64,000 nt of DNA from Saxidomus purpurata. Lineage: Eukaryota > Mollusca > Bivalvia > Venerida > Veneridae. A program made the translations under genes and the position numbers. The notes below the pieces were generated by a model, which saw nothing but the letters and a program-made list of their open reading frames with translations, searched no databases and was not told the DNA's origin. This document shows positions 1 to 11,384 of this stretch, piece after piece. Position 1 is the stretch's first letter, and every line of letters begins with the position of its first letter. The stretch is from positions 28,743,356 to 28,807,355 of the forward strand of contig JAFMSR010000007.1 in assembly GCA_022818135.1 (NCBI GenBank). The letters run 5' to 3'.

Positions 1-322
1 AATACCGATCTTGCCAGTAAAGACTGACATTATTATTGAATACCGGTCTTGCCAGTAAAGACTGGTACTACTGTTAAATACCGGTCTTGCCAGTAAAGAC
101 TGGCACTACGTTGAATACCGGTCTTGCCAGTAAAGACTGGTACTACTATTGAATACCGGTCTTGCCAGTAAAGACTGGTACTACTGTTGAATACCGGTCT
201 TGCTAGTAAATACTGGTACTAATGTTAAATACCGGTTTTGCTATTAAAGACTGGTACTAATGTTAAATACCGGTCTAGCTATTAAAGACTGGCACTATGT
301 TGAATACCGGTCTTGCTAGTAA
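1..322. repeat. Hairpin minisatellite array 1 (about 38-bp unit)
   Basis: About nine tandem copies of a 36-38 bp unit, truncated by the window start. Each unit contains ACCGGTCTT, a 7-base spacer of type GCCAGTA, then AAGACTGGT. The two 9-mers are inverted complements except for one G-T type mismatch, so each monomer can fold into a short hairpin. A shorter variant ends in GGCACTACG instead of GGTACTACTG. The same family recurs at 17132-17674 and 51001-51370, each time at an edge of a duplicated block. Confidence 0.95.
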
Positions 323-399
323 AACGCGGTGCAAACACGAGGTTGCAAAATAAAATGCATTCGGTCACACACAACAGATACAACGAATACAGTGTTGCC

Positions 400-1255
400 T
401 TATATATTAATAGGCAACTTTTTCTTTAATTTGTCATCTATTTCGTAGGGTTGTATGTAAAATGTTGCTATTTCACCATTTTATGTTTTATACACTTTTA
501 AAGAGACATGCGCTACAGTTAGCAGATTATTTACTCAAAACGCTAAAATGAGCTAGATGTGAGTAAAATTATATAAAATGCAATTTTCAAGAATATTAAT
601 AATATTAAAACTCTCTGGTTTGTGCACAGAATGCAAATAATTCGACTTTTTAAACCCTAAACTTTTAAACAAGTCTTACGGAGGTTAAACAGAGGTACAA
701 CACGTACGCCTACGCTTTTGTACCGATATTTGCTGGAATATTTAGCTTAACTTCTGAAGTTTAGTATCAGTGCTTTCAATTATTAGATCAAATAATGTAT
801 TTAGCTTAAGTAATTTGTGCCCTGTTTAAGCGGAAACAAGATATGCCGCATGTGTTTTATCGCTGCATTTTGGTATTAATGTTTTCAATTTGCATGTTAC
901 ATGCATATGTAAAGATTAAGAAATTTTATAAAAGCATTTATATATTGAAGACGGAGTTAAACAGCAAGCTATATATCCTTCATGTGGTATATCTCTAATC
1001 AGTCTTACATGTGCAATTGTTATGCATACTGCAAGTGAGCTACATGCATAGCAGTTGCAAGCAAGTGCATTCTTGCACGTAAGCACGACGTGGGCGAACT
1101 ATCTTTATCTAGGATAGTAATATTGTAGTCAGACAGTGATCAGGATTTCCACAGTTCATTCTCGTCAGACAGACTACCATTTTAGCTGTGAGCGATTTTA
1201 TGTGAATTTTGCTTTAGTAATAGTCGAATTTAATGGAAGATGGATGTACCTGCAG
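400..1255. repeat. Duplicated block A, copy 1
   Basis: Non-coding sequence following the minisatellite. It matches 51368-52235 almost from its start (shared CATTTTATGTTTTATACAC and GAGACATGCGCTACA). Its right part matches 27985-28480 (shared GTGCTTTCAATTATT and ATGCCGCATGTG). Copy 1 lacks an internal stretch of about 140 bases present in the other two. No open frame of note. In copies 1 and 3 it directly follows the minisatellite, so array plus block A duplicated together. Confidence 0.85.
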
Positions 1256-3394
1256 GCTTCTTTTATTTTTGTTAAGGATTAACATAATCTAAATGCCTTT
1301 ACTATTTTCTATCATCACAATAAAAAATATTTTTCTAATTAATTTAGAAATATGTGTTTATCTGTATTATTCTAGTGTAGCAGTAAATAAGTGCTCTGTT
1401 TGCTTTAACATCTGCCTTGGAAGGTCATTAATTTTCTCAAGGGGATACTTGTGAAGTTAAATTAAAACTTTTCAAATTAAATTGGTTCCAGTATTAACAA
1501 TAGTTTGACCTGTCTTACAATGTAGTGTGTCACATGTTTAGAACCAGTTGAAACTTTCAGGACTTGTCAACATAATAAATAGTTATTAGTAACTTATACC
1601 TGATATACGACTTTACAGTTTCGATACATATGTAGAATTCTAGTACATCAATTAAAAGCATCTGTCAGTCTCTCTACTAATTGATATGGCACCAGAAGAT
1701 AACTTATTAGAAACAACTCTAAATGTATTATTATGTGATCATAATAAAGACATCCAAAAACAGCCAGCAAGTATTATTTAAAGGGGCCATTGATTGAAGG
1801 ATACAAATATTTTCTATTAACATGTCATTGACAAACATTTTGTTCAATCTTTTTATCAGCTATTAATTTATGCATGCAGAGTGTGCACTTTAGTAGGCAG
1901 TACCACCTGGTAACACGTGTACAGGTAAGTAAATATCTTTGAAGGATATTTATTTTCAGCAAGTATTGTAGCGATACAAACATTAAATTTTGACAATTTT
2001 CATCATTATTGATTTATAAGTTATATTGCTAGATTTTTTTATAAAACATAACATTGCATGCCAATTATTAGGTTGTTATAGAATATTAAACTTATCCAAT
2101 TACAGACATTTTCTCTGTTTAGCCTGTACTTCTAAATCCATGCTGATGTAATTTATTGCCATAGTAATGGTAATGCCCCTAACAGAATAACATCTACTAT
2201 ATAATGGCCTTTCTATAGCTTGCCAGGTGATTGACTTCATGGCTACATTTAATGCTTATTATGCTATTCAAACTGAGGTGTTCAGCATTGGTAGATTACT
2301 TAGAATGTTTGTTAAAATCTCATTAATATTAATAGAAATTAACTCGGTTTTAACAAAATGTAGTACCAAAGGCTCTTTAGTTTGGTCAGTGTTAAGGAGA
2401 GGGCAGTACTTTTATATTTTAACGGTGTAAATGGGAGGTTTCATTCTGATTCCATTTTTCTTCATTTACCAGAAGTGCAATCACAGATTTGTAGACAATG
2501 TTCTAATTGATTCAAATCCATCAATTCTGAATCAAAATGCACGAAACTTGACAGGGGGACTTTTTGATGTTTGAGCTTTAAAACAGTGTCTCAGAATTTT
2601 GATAAAAGATTCCATTCAAACTTAATGACCCTTTTGGTGTAGGTGGTACATAATATGCTTGTACAAAACTTTGATTTTACTATAACTTTTTCCCTAGGGG
2701 AAATAAATTAAATCCAAGATATCCTTTTGTAAATCATACTGTGTAGATACCTTGTAGGAAAATTTGACCACCAAGTTTGAATAATGGTAGAGTTGAATCA
2801 CATTGTAGAAAAACACAAAATCTGCATTTGCTCAACTATATAAAATATTAATAACAAAGCCGTTACATAGTTGAAAAGGAAAGTTCATGAGCTTTAAATT
2901 GATATGCAGCTTGCCTATACTTCCTTTTATAAAGAAGGCACAATCGGTATAAGTTCAACACCCCCTGGTGTATCCTTAAAGTGTTTTCTACACTACGCAT
3001 TGCATGTTAATTGTTACAGTATTTTCAAGAAAGGTTAAAGCTTTTGTAGTAACGGCAAATGCGCGTGATTATAATTAGCTATAATGTGATGAGTGTTATA
3101 CTTAAGAAGAATTTAGTGCTTAATTGGTGGCGACAATCCTTAAGACTCATTTGAATTTTTAAGTAACTATGATTGTTATTTAATAAAATTGTATGCATGA
3201 CACATGTTGCGTTTTAGCAGATACATTGTAACTTTTTATTTACAAAATCAAGGATGGCTTCAAAATGGTTGCCCAAAACTTCGAAAGAGTTTTAATCGAA
3301 GCGTAAATCGCATCAATTTTGGATGAAGGTAAATCAAATGTATTCCCTACAGTTTTGTCACTTTTTTTTCTAGCAATCAGCGTTTTATGAAATT
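1256..3394. other. No gene recognised; low-complexity AT-rich sequence
   Basis: Nothing codes convincingly here. The longest open frame (2227-2430, 67 codons) has no recognisable motif and a composition like its surroundings. The paralogous arrangement near 28.5 kb has block A directly followed by block B, so this stretch is either an insertion here or deleted there. Confidence 0.6.
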
Positions 3395-3790
3395 TGATTC
3401 AAAATGGCGTCCAATTACATGTAAGATGGCTGCAAAATTCCAGTTTCTGTAGCAGTGTTGGTCCAGATTGTTTTTATTAAGATTGTGTTTAGGTTAAAAA
3501 CATAGAGATGTATAAATAAACACTAAATATATCATTTTAGGATATGTTTTCCATGAATTTCAACGAAAGTTATGAAAAAAGTACAATTTTACAATTTTAG
3601 GGTTTGGAGAGGTATCTTTTTAACAGCAGTTCATTGTTTTACTGATTTAAAACACGTATATATCGAGAAATTAAATATAACTTATGGCTTATTAAAATAG
3701 TAATGAAACAGCAGAAAAAAATAAAAATAAAAGTTTTGAACGCACAAGCATTTAAATGTGGGTGAGGTAATTTCATATTTCGCTCTAAAT
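3395..3790 (+). repeat. Left arm of a 400-bp inverted repeat pair
   Basis: This stretch is a diverged reverse complement of 5775-6135. Shared landmarks in the same order include GGTCCAGATT, GTGTTTAGGTT, GGAGAGGTATCTTTT and GCATTTAAA-type sequence, plus AAAATGGCGTCCAA/AAGATGGC at the outer end. The arms are separated by about 2 kb that holds a Helitron-like element on the minus strand. It could be the ends of one large foldback element or two oppositely inserted copies of one repeat. Confidence 0.75.
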
Positions 3791-3960
3791 ATACATTGTT
3801 TATTTAATAATTATATTAATTTAACCTTAAGTTATTTTGTACTTCAAACGGATAGTTTTCAGCTTATACATGTATGTTTTATTTAAGAAATTAAAATGTT
3901 CAGAACATTTATAGAATTAAATTTGCCGCCACTTAGACTAAAATATGGTCAAACTACAAA
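3745..3960. repeat. Duplicated block B, copy 1
   Basis: Matches 28500-28695: both contain CTCTAAATATACATTGTTTAT, CAGAACATTTATAGAAT and GCCGCCACTTAGACTAAAAT in order. Non-coding. It overlaps the inner edge of the left inverted-repeat arm. Confidence 0.8.
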
Positions 3961-4135
3961 TCAATCAATCATGAATAAAAGGTAACACTGCAAGAAAACG
4001 TTATTATACTAACAATATGTTGCATTTACTTTGCTGTACTAGTAAGTTAGTAATTTGGATAAATGCAACAAAAACGAACTTGTCTGCCTTACCCACTAGA
4101 TTTCGGCATACTTGCTTATATTTATTATCACGTTT

Positions 4136-5065
4136 TTAGCTCAAGTGTTCATGGTGAGCTTTTAGGATGGTTTGATATCTGGCGTCTGTCCGTCCGTCGT
4201 CCGACCTCCGGCAGTCACATTTGTTTCAAATGACATCTTCTCTGAAACCATTAGGGCAATGTTGATGAAACTTGGCAGCCATAAAGATCTATTAAAATCA
4301 TTCCAAGAATTATATTCCATTTAGAATTCTGGTTACTATGGAAACAAAAAGGAAAAGCTTTAAAACTCTTTTTCTCTGAAACCATAAGGCCTTTAGCATG
4401 TAACATTGCCAAGTAGACCTCTACCAAGGCTGTCCAAATTATGACTCCGGATAAAAATTGACCCTGCCCGGGGTCGTCTTCTCTAAAGCCACACGACCTA
4501 GAGCTTAAATATTTAGATTACAGCATTGTCTATTGGACTCGATATTCTAGATATTTCGTATAAATCATTGTTTGTTCAAAACATGCCCCACTGTGTCGCT
4601 TGTCTGTAAATAGAGTTGTAGGAAAAACCTAGCTTGCAATGAGTTCCTATAGCAACCAGCGACTGAACAAGCAACCACTGACTTCCTAAGCAACCAAAGA
4701 CTTCCTTAGCAAACGCTAACTTGTCCTAGCAAACACTTCCCCATAGAAACCAGTGACTTCCTCAAGCAACCATTTGCTACCCTTTGGAACAAGTGACTTC
4801 CTTAGCAACCGGTGACTTGTCCTAGCAACCATGACTTCCTTATCCAAAACTTAGTCCCCTAGCAACCAGTGACTTCTCCTAGCAACCAGTGACTTCCTTA
4901 GCAACATTTAGCATAATCTTTCCATCAGTGACATCATTAGTAACCAGTGACTTTCCCTAGCAACCAGTGACTTATGAAACTATAGGCTACTTTAAGCAAC
5001 AAGTGACTTCCTTACGTAAGTGAACTGGTATTCAGGTAGCAATATAAGGCATGATGGCCCTCGTG
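4136..5065 (-). mobile_element. Helitron-like non-autonomous element (minus strand)
   Basis: Read on the minus strand, this stretch starts with CACGAGGGCCATCATGCC and ends in an imperfect inverted repeat (AGCTCA...TGAGCT) running into CTAA at 4136-4139. The start resembles the start of the element in the GNAT3 intron (CAAGAGGGCCATGATGG), and both carry an internal minisatellite and a GTCCGTCGTCC-type segment near the 3' end. Start, central tandem repeat and 3' hairpin with CTRR are typical of non-autonomous Helitron/Helentron elements. The next host base is A, not T, so the 3' boundary is less certain than for the GNAT3 copy. No transposase coding. Confidence 0.6.
4640..5020. repeat. Degenerate about 20-bp minisatellite (AGCAACCAGTGACTTCCT)
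   Basis: About 17 degenerate copies of a 19-22 bp unit built on TAGCAACCAGTGACTTCC. It forms the internal tandem repeat of the Helitron-like element at 4136-5065. Confidence 0.9.
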
Positions 5066-5774
5066 TCTTGATTTCAAATCAAAAATTAATTCGTGGAATC
5101 ATTAAGCCAAGCGGTCGTAAAAAACTTGTTTTGTATAAAATATGGAGGTTAACATTTAATGAATTGTACGTGCCACAGTAAAAACGACGTTATATTCTCG
5201 GGTATTGTCCGACCGAAATTTTCATAAATTGAGACTTATTGGTGTGCTCATTTACTGACACTAAACATTTCATAACATCTGTTACCATTTTGGCGTTTTA
5301 TATTTCTTTAATAATGTAATAGACGCTCAAACAAACGTAACAATGTGATAGTAGACTGAATAAACTTTAATTTGATATATGGCATCAGAAGATTATCTTA
5401 AACATATATGTTTATACGGGTTTTCTAAAAAATGTCAATTTTACAACATGTGTTCCAGATGACGTCCTTTTTTGTTGAATTACGAAGTCTAGACGTTTCT
5501 TGAAATTACAAATCACAGATTTGCAGGTGTCCGTTGAAATAATTCTTATCTCTCGCTTGATGGATGTTTTTAAATCTTCTAGAGCCACGAGAGTACCTCC
5601 CTGGAAATATGCGGTGTAGCTCCATCTTGCTGAAACCACAGAGTATTAAGGTCCTCACCTTTTCTCCTTAATGCTGGCACAAACTTCTTTTTAAAAATAT
5701 ATCTAAATATCGACTTTATTGTTATACATCACCGTCCTCATCCACCTGAAATAAATCTTAAACATTTATATTGC

Positions 5775-6135
5775 AAATGCATGTGAAATTACCCCATTCA
5801 CTTTTAAATGTCTGCACATTCAAATTTCTAACATTTTTTTCTGCTGTAATGTAACTATTGTTATAAACCATAAGTCATTTTTCATTTCGTGTCAAATAAA
5901 TGTACTAATTTGGTGCAAAGATGAGTTGCTGATAAAAGATACCTCTCCAAACCATAAACTTGTCAACTCTAAAGGGTAAAACGTTTTCATAAATTGACTA
6001 AAATTCGTGACAAAATACCATAAAATCATATGTGATTTAAACCTAAACACAAACGTTAAAAAAATCTGGACCAACAGTGCTAAAAACGTTTTAAGTTCCG
6101 GCGGCCATCTTGGACGCCATCTTTGACTTTTCGGA
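5775..6135 (-). repeat. Right arm of the 400-bp inverted repeat pair
   Basis: Reverse complement homologue of 3395-3790, with GGCGTCCAAGATGGCCGCC at its outer end when read on the minus strand. Small open frames here (for example 5892-6074) are by-products. Interval 5066-5774 between the element and this arm shows no gene. Confidence 0.75.
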
Positions 6136-6785
6136 ACGCCACCATTTATGTCATTTATGACTAAGCTTGTTATACGGGAATGGCGGGTGCAAGTATAATT
6201 TGCTTACAATGTATTGATTATAAACCAATATGTAATAATTAGATGAATATATATTCACTTGTATCGATCACAATAAATTGAAGCATACATAAAATGACAC
6301 TTATAAAACAAATACAATTTATATACAATTGCTTGTTATTTATTTAACAGCTATGTATAATTGAAATAAGATGATGAAATTTATATGCAAAGGGAGGTTA
6401 GGAAGACTTGAACTTTGCTGCAAATAATTATTTGGTTTTCAACACTCACTTTCCAGTTTTAAATGATTTCTGTGTCTTATTGAAGTTTCAGTAAATGTGT
6501 AAACTTTTCTAAAGTGAATTGCAGTTTTATTAACCCGTATGGCGATACTTTATATATACAACATTTTATATTCTTGACAGAACACCGTATACACGAAGCT
6601 TTTTCTTTTCGGCCTTATCAAAATTATATTATCAAATTGGGTGCTTCTTTTCCAAACCAAGTATTTGGTCTGAAAACGAGATTTTAATTTCTATTCGCAC
6701 GTGGGGACGAATCGAAGTTATACGGCGTGCACCGAAAAACAACCATCTAGTATGAGATATTCAGTATCTTTACAAAATCGTTGAA
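6136..6785. other. No gene recognised upstream of the GNAT1 leader
   Basis: AT-rich sequence with no open frame of note and no homology to other parts of the window that I could see. The conserved GNAT upstream block starts just after it. Confidence 0.5.
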
Positions 6786-6789
6786 AAAA

Positions 6790-7135
6790 CGTCATATTGA
6801 TATTCATTGATTTGTTGCGTCACTGAAAAGTCGTAAAAGAAGTTTGTAGTGTGGTCGAGTTGTCTGTCGATTATCTGTCTGTTGGTGTTTTATCGCCAAC
6901 ATGCTCTACGTTTTCACCACAGTTAGTTGGGGTAATTGTCATTCTGATACATCGTTGACATACATTTGTACTACATTTAATACGATTGACAATTTACATC
7001 ATATATGTATTATGAATTGCATTCGGTTTTTATTATATTAGACCGGCAGTATATACAAAAATTGTACTGAAATACTTCCTTGAATATTCAGTCTTACAAC
7101 TTTGGTTTTAACAGTATGCTTTTAAATGTGTTTAC
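6790..7135 (+). promoter_or_regulatory. Conserved upstream region of GNAT1 (candidate promoter / non-coding first exon)
   Basis: Aligns well with 56470-56765 upstream of GNAT3, sharing GTGTGGTCGAGTTGTCTGTC and GATTATCTGTCT, GGTGTTTTATCGCCA and CTCTACGTTTTCACCACA. It is one of the best-preserved non-coding stretches between these two duplicates. All three GNAT copies have a polypyrimidine-CAG acceptor some 20-30 bases before the ATG, which implies an upstream untranslated exon. This block is the likely place for that exon and the promoter, by inference; no TATA box decides it. Confidence 0.45.
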
Positions 7136-7489
7136 CCGTATTGTCGCATATATTGTTCTACATCAAAATAATTGTGAATTAATTTATTGTTATTTCGTCT
7201 CAACCTTTCATTGCATTTCTAAGTTTTCTAAGGCTTCCCCATAACATCAAGATTCTTCTAAATGAATGCTCTCATGTTGATATAAACTACAATGTAATGT
7301 TTTAAATTTAAAGCAGTCTTTGCTGACAACAAGCAATGTTAACTAACTGGTAAGCTATTACTTACACACTAGTATGCCGAACTCATGATGATGACGTTAT
7401 TTGTTTAAACGTATCACATACATATATAAATGTTTTAAATTACAATGTCTTTTCATTGTTAATCTTATATTAGTTTTGCAAATTGAATA

Positions 7490-8732
7490 CGAGGGTTCTT
7501 CAAAAGCTTTTGTTTCAAACGGATTCTTCTATTTTTATAGCACTCTTTGCTAATTTCTTTTAACGTATATGTCATTTCAATAGCTACACGTGCTCAAAAC
7601 ATTCGATTGAAAAATGACAAAGTTATGTACATTTGAAATAGGTCGATTCATATGCACTAGCCAATATTTACTCATTACGATGAATAAAGAGTTAAAATCT
7701 GAGATACGCGCGTACATTTAAGGTCGTGCAGACTTGAAAATTCCGCTAAAACTATTTTTGAGGAATTAACTCAGATGTATTGATCTACTAACTTGTCATT
7801 TATGACAATTTAGAGATTGGAGGAAGAAATCTAAAAGTGGTGTATCCAGCATCAAAGATAGTCACCGTAGTGGACAACCGAATACATCTTTTACTGCCAG
7901 GAATGTTGTTGCTGTTAAGGCACTGGTGGAAAACAATGCGAGATATTCAGTTCATGAGATTGCTAAATTTGTAGGCATTTGGAGTGTTTACACTATTCTG
8001 ACAAAGCAACTGGGACTTACAAAGATATGTGAACGCTAGGTGTCCCATTTGTTGACCAAAGTCCAAAAGAAACAGCAGTTGGAGTCCTTTAGAAAACTAT
8101 TGAAAAAATAAAAAAGCTATGATAATGGAAGAGAAAAGATCAGAAGTGTCCCGTGATTGTTAAAAGAGGAAAAGGGCCAAAACAGTTTTATACATTAAAA
8201 TTTTTCTTCATTGCAGTGGCCTGGTGGTACTAATTCCATCAAAGACTGGTAAATCAATTGCAGCAAAGTTTTATATACATACAGCGTGGCATAAAGTCAA
8301 AAAATTCTATTACAAGAAGCGCCCAAGTAAGTGTTTACATGACATTTATCTTATACACGACAATGCTCCAGCTCATAAAGCCGAAGACGTTAATACATTT
8401 CTTAACGGCAAATAAGATAAATGTGCTCGAAAATCAACCCTATTTGCCAGATTTAAGTTCATGTGACTTTTTCCTATTTCAATGACTACAGAAAATGTTA
8501 TCTGGGCGGATATACAATTCTATAACTGCGCTTGGAAGTGCAATTCATCGGTGTCTTACATAGATACCAAGGGCAGACTACTCTGACGCTTTTCGGCAGT
8601 GGGCATCTCGATTACAAAAGTGAATATCTGCCGCTGGAGATTATTTGAGGGGTTCGAATAAAGTAATTGCACACACCATTTCTTGTTAATGTGTTATTCG
8701 CTTCATAAAAAAAACTGTTTGAAGTATCCTCG
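7490..8732 (+). mobile_element. mariner (DD34D) transposon, inactive, complete ends
   Basis: 1243 bp flanked by TA on both sides (7488-7489 and 8733-8734). The left end CGAGGGTTCTTCAAAAG and the reversed right end CGAGGATACTTCAAACAG form imperfect inverted repeats of about 30 bp. TA duplication, length and transposase type all fit mariner. It sits in the presumed 5' leader intron of GNAT1. The equivalent place in the GNAT3 leader has an uninterrupted TA at 60187-60188 followed by the same CATCAAT-type flank, so this is a clean filled/empty pair. Confidence 0.9.
7780..8650 (+). pseudogene. mariner transposase pseudogene
   Basis: Fragments in more than one frame match mariner transposase: a helix-turn-helix region with the RSGQPNTS motif near 7870, IHDNAPAHKAEDVNTFL (second catalytic Asp) near 8348-8400, YLPDLSSCDFFLFQ (third Asp, 34 residues on) near 8440-8485, and the C-terminal GDY motif near 8635. 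The conserved RWVPHLLT motif reads R-stop-VSHLLT because TGG is TAG at about 8037. A further stop follows, and the DETW region with the first Asp is deleted. It cannot make an active enzyme. Confidence 0.9.
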
Positions 8733-8826
8733 TACATCGTTATTGCATGAGAGAATCATTCCCTAGTTTCTATCAAAACACTTAAAACATCAACTCTTTT
8801 CAGAGTCCTCTTGTGATAAAAACGAC

Positions 8827-10025
8827 ATGAATTCGGACGTGATAATACGCAAACATAAACCTGATGATTTCAAGGTGCTTATGGGCCTGACGGACGTAGG
8901 GGACTGGAATCTTTCACTTATAGACTTAAAGGCGTGCCTGGAACTTGATTCAAACGGACTACTGGTTGCTGAAGATGAATCGGGATTCCAAGTAGGTATG
9001 TGTGTGGTAATTTTATTTTAACTGTAATAATTGCATATGAGCTCGAGTTTAGGAAACTGGATATTAATTCCAAAATTCAACATGTTTGCAGGAATATCTT
9101 TGGCATATTTTGTATTTAATCAGTGAAGTCTATTGTGTGAAAATATCTTTGGTCATTCAATATTTAAAATATTAAATACTGAAAATATTGCCGTCTTTGA
9201 TAGATGTATATTTACGATATATGAAGGTAAATGTTACATCTTATTGATCAGTATTGAAATTTATCTTTTACAGTTGATTTAAAAAATATATACATCCATT
9301 GCCATTCATCTTTGTTTATTAAAATGTGTTATTTCTTTTTTTCATGAAAATACGACTTCTCTCTATTGATAGGATTTATTGGTCTTTTCAACATGCTACC
9401 AGATATGATATATTTGGCTTTTTATATCGTGAAGAAAGAGCTTCGTGGAAAGGGAATCGGGAAAAAATTATGGTCAGTGATGCTCAGCGCCACAAAGGGG
9501 AATATTTTATGTCTTGATAGTGTTCCAAATATGAAAGACTGGTATGCAAAACAGGGTTTTGATTATGAAGCATTCTGTACCACACTTTACAAAGGTACAA
9601 TCACCTCAAATGAATACGCAGCGGAACACTCTACTTACGACGTTGTATCCCTTACAGACGACATGTGGCCTGCATTGATAGCATATGATATGCAAATTCA
9701 TTCGTACAACAGAGAAAATATTCTGCGCGCATGGTTCTGTGGTGAGGATAAATACAGTATTACAGCGCTGTATAATGGAAAGGTAGTCGGTTATGCAAAT
9801 ATGCACTTAAAATCGGAAAAGCAATGGAATGTTCGAGCTTTGTATGGTGACGATAAGGCTGTTGCAGATGCGTTACTTATGAACCTACTGCAGAAAATAC
9901 CTGTGGGATCGGATGTCACATTTTATTTGTTTGGAGACAAACCAATACCGAAGCTTTGCACATCTTTCCAGAACTTGGGAGCTTTTCCTAGATTATATAT
10001 ACGAAAAGAATTCGTGATATTCTAA
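8827..10025 (+). CDS. GNAT-family N-acetyltransferase, copy 1 (two exons, altered C-terminus)
   Basis: Exon 1 is 8827-8995 and exon 2 is 9373-10025, joined over a 377-bp GT-AG phase-1 intron inside a Gly codon. The product is 273 residues. Residues 1-135 form a GNAT domain with the acetyl-CoA pyrophosphate-binding signature RGKGIG at 81-86. The second half, with AYDMQIHSYNRENILRAW and VVGYA, resembles the Acetyltransf_18 (YitH/HolE-like) domain that follows GNAT in such proteins; the acyl acceptor is unknown. The ATG is chosen because all three paralogues conserve it and the residues after it. A TTTTCAG acceptor at 8797-8803 suggests an untranslated upstream exon. Relative to copy 2, an extra TA in a TATATATA run shifts the last codons, ending the frame 38 bases before the ancestral stop (10061-10063). 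Expression cannot be judged from sequence. Confidence 0.85.
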
Positions 10026-10063
10026 CCGAGAAAATATTCTTCGGTGCAGTGTTAATGCTTTAA

Positions 10064-10637
10064 TGCTTTTAAGTTTGTTGGTATGTATGTAAGAAAGACA
10101 ATAGAGACCAAGGAAGTTGACATGAGTAGTGGATTGTGATTTTGCGGAAATATTTAACAGTGTATTGTTTTCATTTATTATAACGTACAATTCATGTTTA
10201 TGTACTAAAATTAACTGCAGGATAAAACAAATATTGTTTGATCGTTTCGCTTTTGGTGCAAAACTGTACATAATCATTTCAAATTCAAACGATTAAGTTG
10301 TTCTCAAATAGATGGTATGAAAGTGTAAAACACGAAAATAACAGTAAACATATTTAAAAAAATCAACGTGGGTGGATGAAAGTTTTGTGAGAGTATAGAA
10401 TAAACTTAGACATTTGTGTGTTGCGTTCTGTCACTTACTTATATTATTTTCTTCCTCTTACACGGCAGTTAATTGTCGATTAATTGTGCCAGATTTATCT
10501 TATTTATTTGTTGACATTTGGAACCCTTTATTTCGTTCCATGTTCTGTGAAAGTGTAAAATTAATTTAGAAATTTGTGTATTTATATTTTCTCTCTGACA
10601 CAGTATGCACTAAAGCTTTCCATTGTCCAGAAAAATA
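10064..10637 (+). repeat. GNAT1 3' flank with repeated polyadenylation-type motifs
   Basis: Homologous to the GNAT2 3' flank up to 20516, where the duplication ends. It contains GAGAGTATAGAATAAACTTA near 10389 and a diverged second copy near 10545, each bearing AATAAA or a relative. These are candidate polyadenylation signals. Confidence 0.5.
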
Positions 10638-11384
10638 AATTGATGGTGCTGATGATTACAAATAGTAAAAAACCATTTAATGTTATAATTGTTTTTACCT
10701 GTCTTCATTTTTACAAGGATTACAACTAGGGTAACCGCCCATACCCATATTTTATTGCATTTATACGTTGTTTCCTGCTTACAGGAACTGTGCCATGGAT
10801 CTTTGAAAAATATCGTTTTTTTCATTATGACCATTGATGCATGGTAAGGGGTTATAACCTTCTATCACGACACATGTGCGAGCATAAAATTAGTTTTAAT
10901 AACAATATCAGACATCTGTTAAGCCTTCATTTTTGTTATTGTTTTAAGGTAGTTCGCTCTGTTCTTCGGCCAAAACAAAAAATATGAGATTGACCTGTAA
11001 CTGGGCGGGATTACACATGGAGTAACAGCCGTTACGGAATCACATCTTTATTTAATTTTGACGTCGGTAACCTAGCAACAAGGTGACGTTTACACGCCAC
11101 CTAGCGACACAGCCTATGCAAGTGCCATGTCGTGTGCTTTCCATTACAACTAGGCTCTTAAGTATCGTAAAAAGAAAAAGTTTGCTGTTGAGAAGGTGAT
11201 ATTCTTTCTTGAATGATATATTTCAGTTGATTGAATTAATTTGCTTGAACATTGTGAAGGTAGGAAAACGACGTTCAAACGTCATCAGGAGGGTGTTTTT
11301 CGACGTAAATAAACGCATCAATGTAAATTAAGCCAAAACGCTCTGGTAAAAGTCAAAATTAAAACTGTATTCAAAGAGCATTTA

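Noticed and set aside
1..322. CRISPR array
   Set aside because: Direct repeats without unique spacers, in a eukaryotic context; it is a minisatellite.
2227..2430. 67-codon frame
   Set aside because: No motif, AT-rich composition equal to the surroundings and no conservation in the window.
9993..10277. 94-codon minus-strand frame behind GNAT1
   Set aside because: Antisense to the GNAT 3' end and UTR, with a counterpart behind GNAT2 that simply follows from the duplication; no motif.
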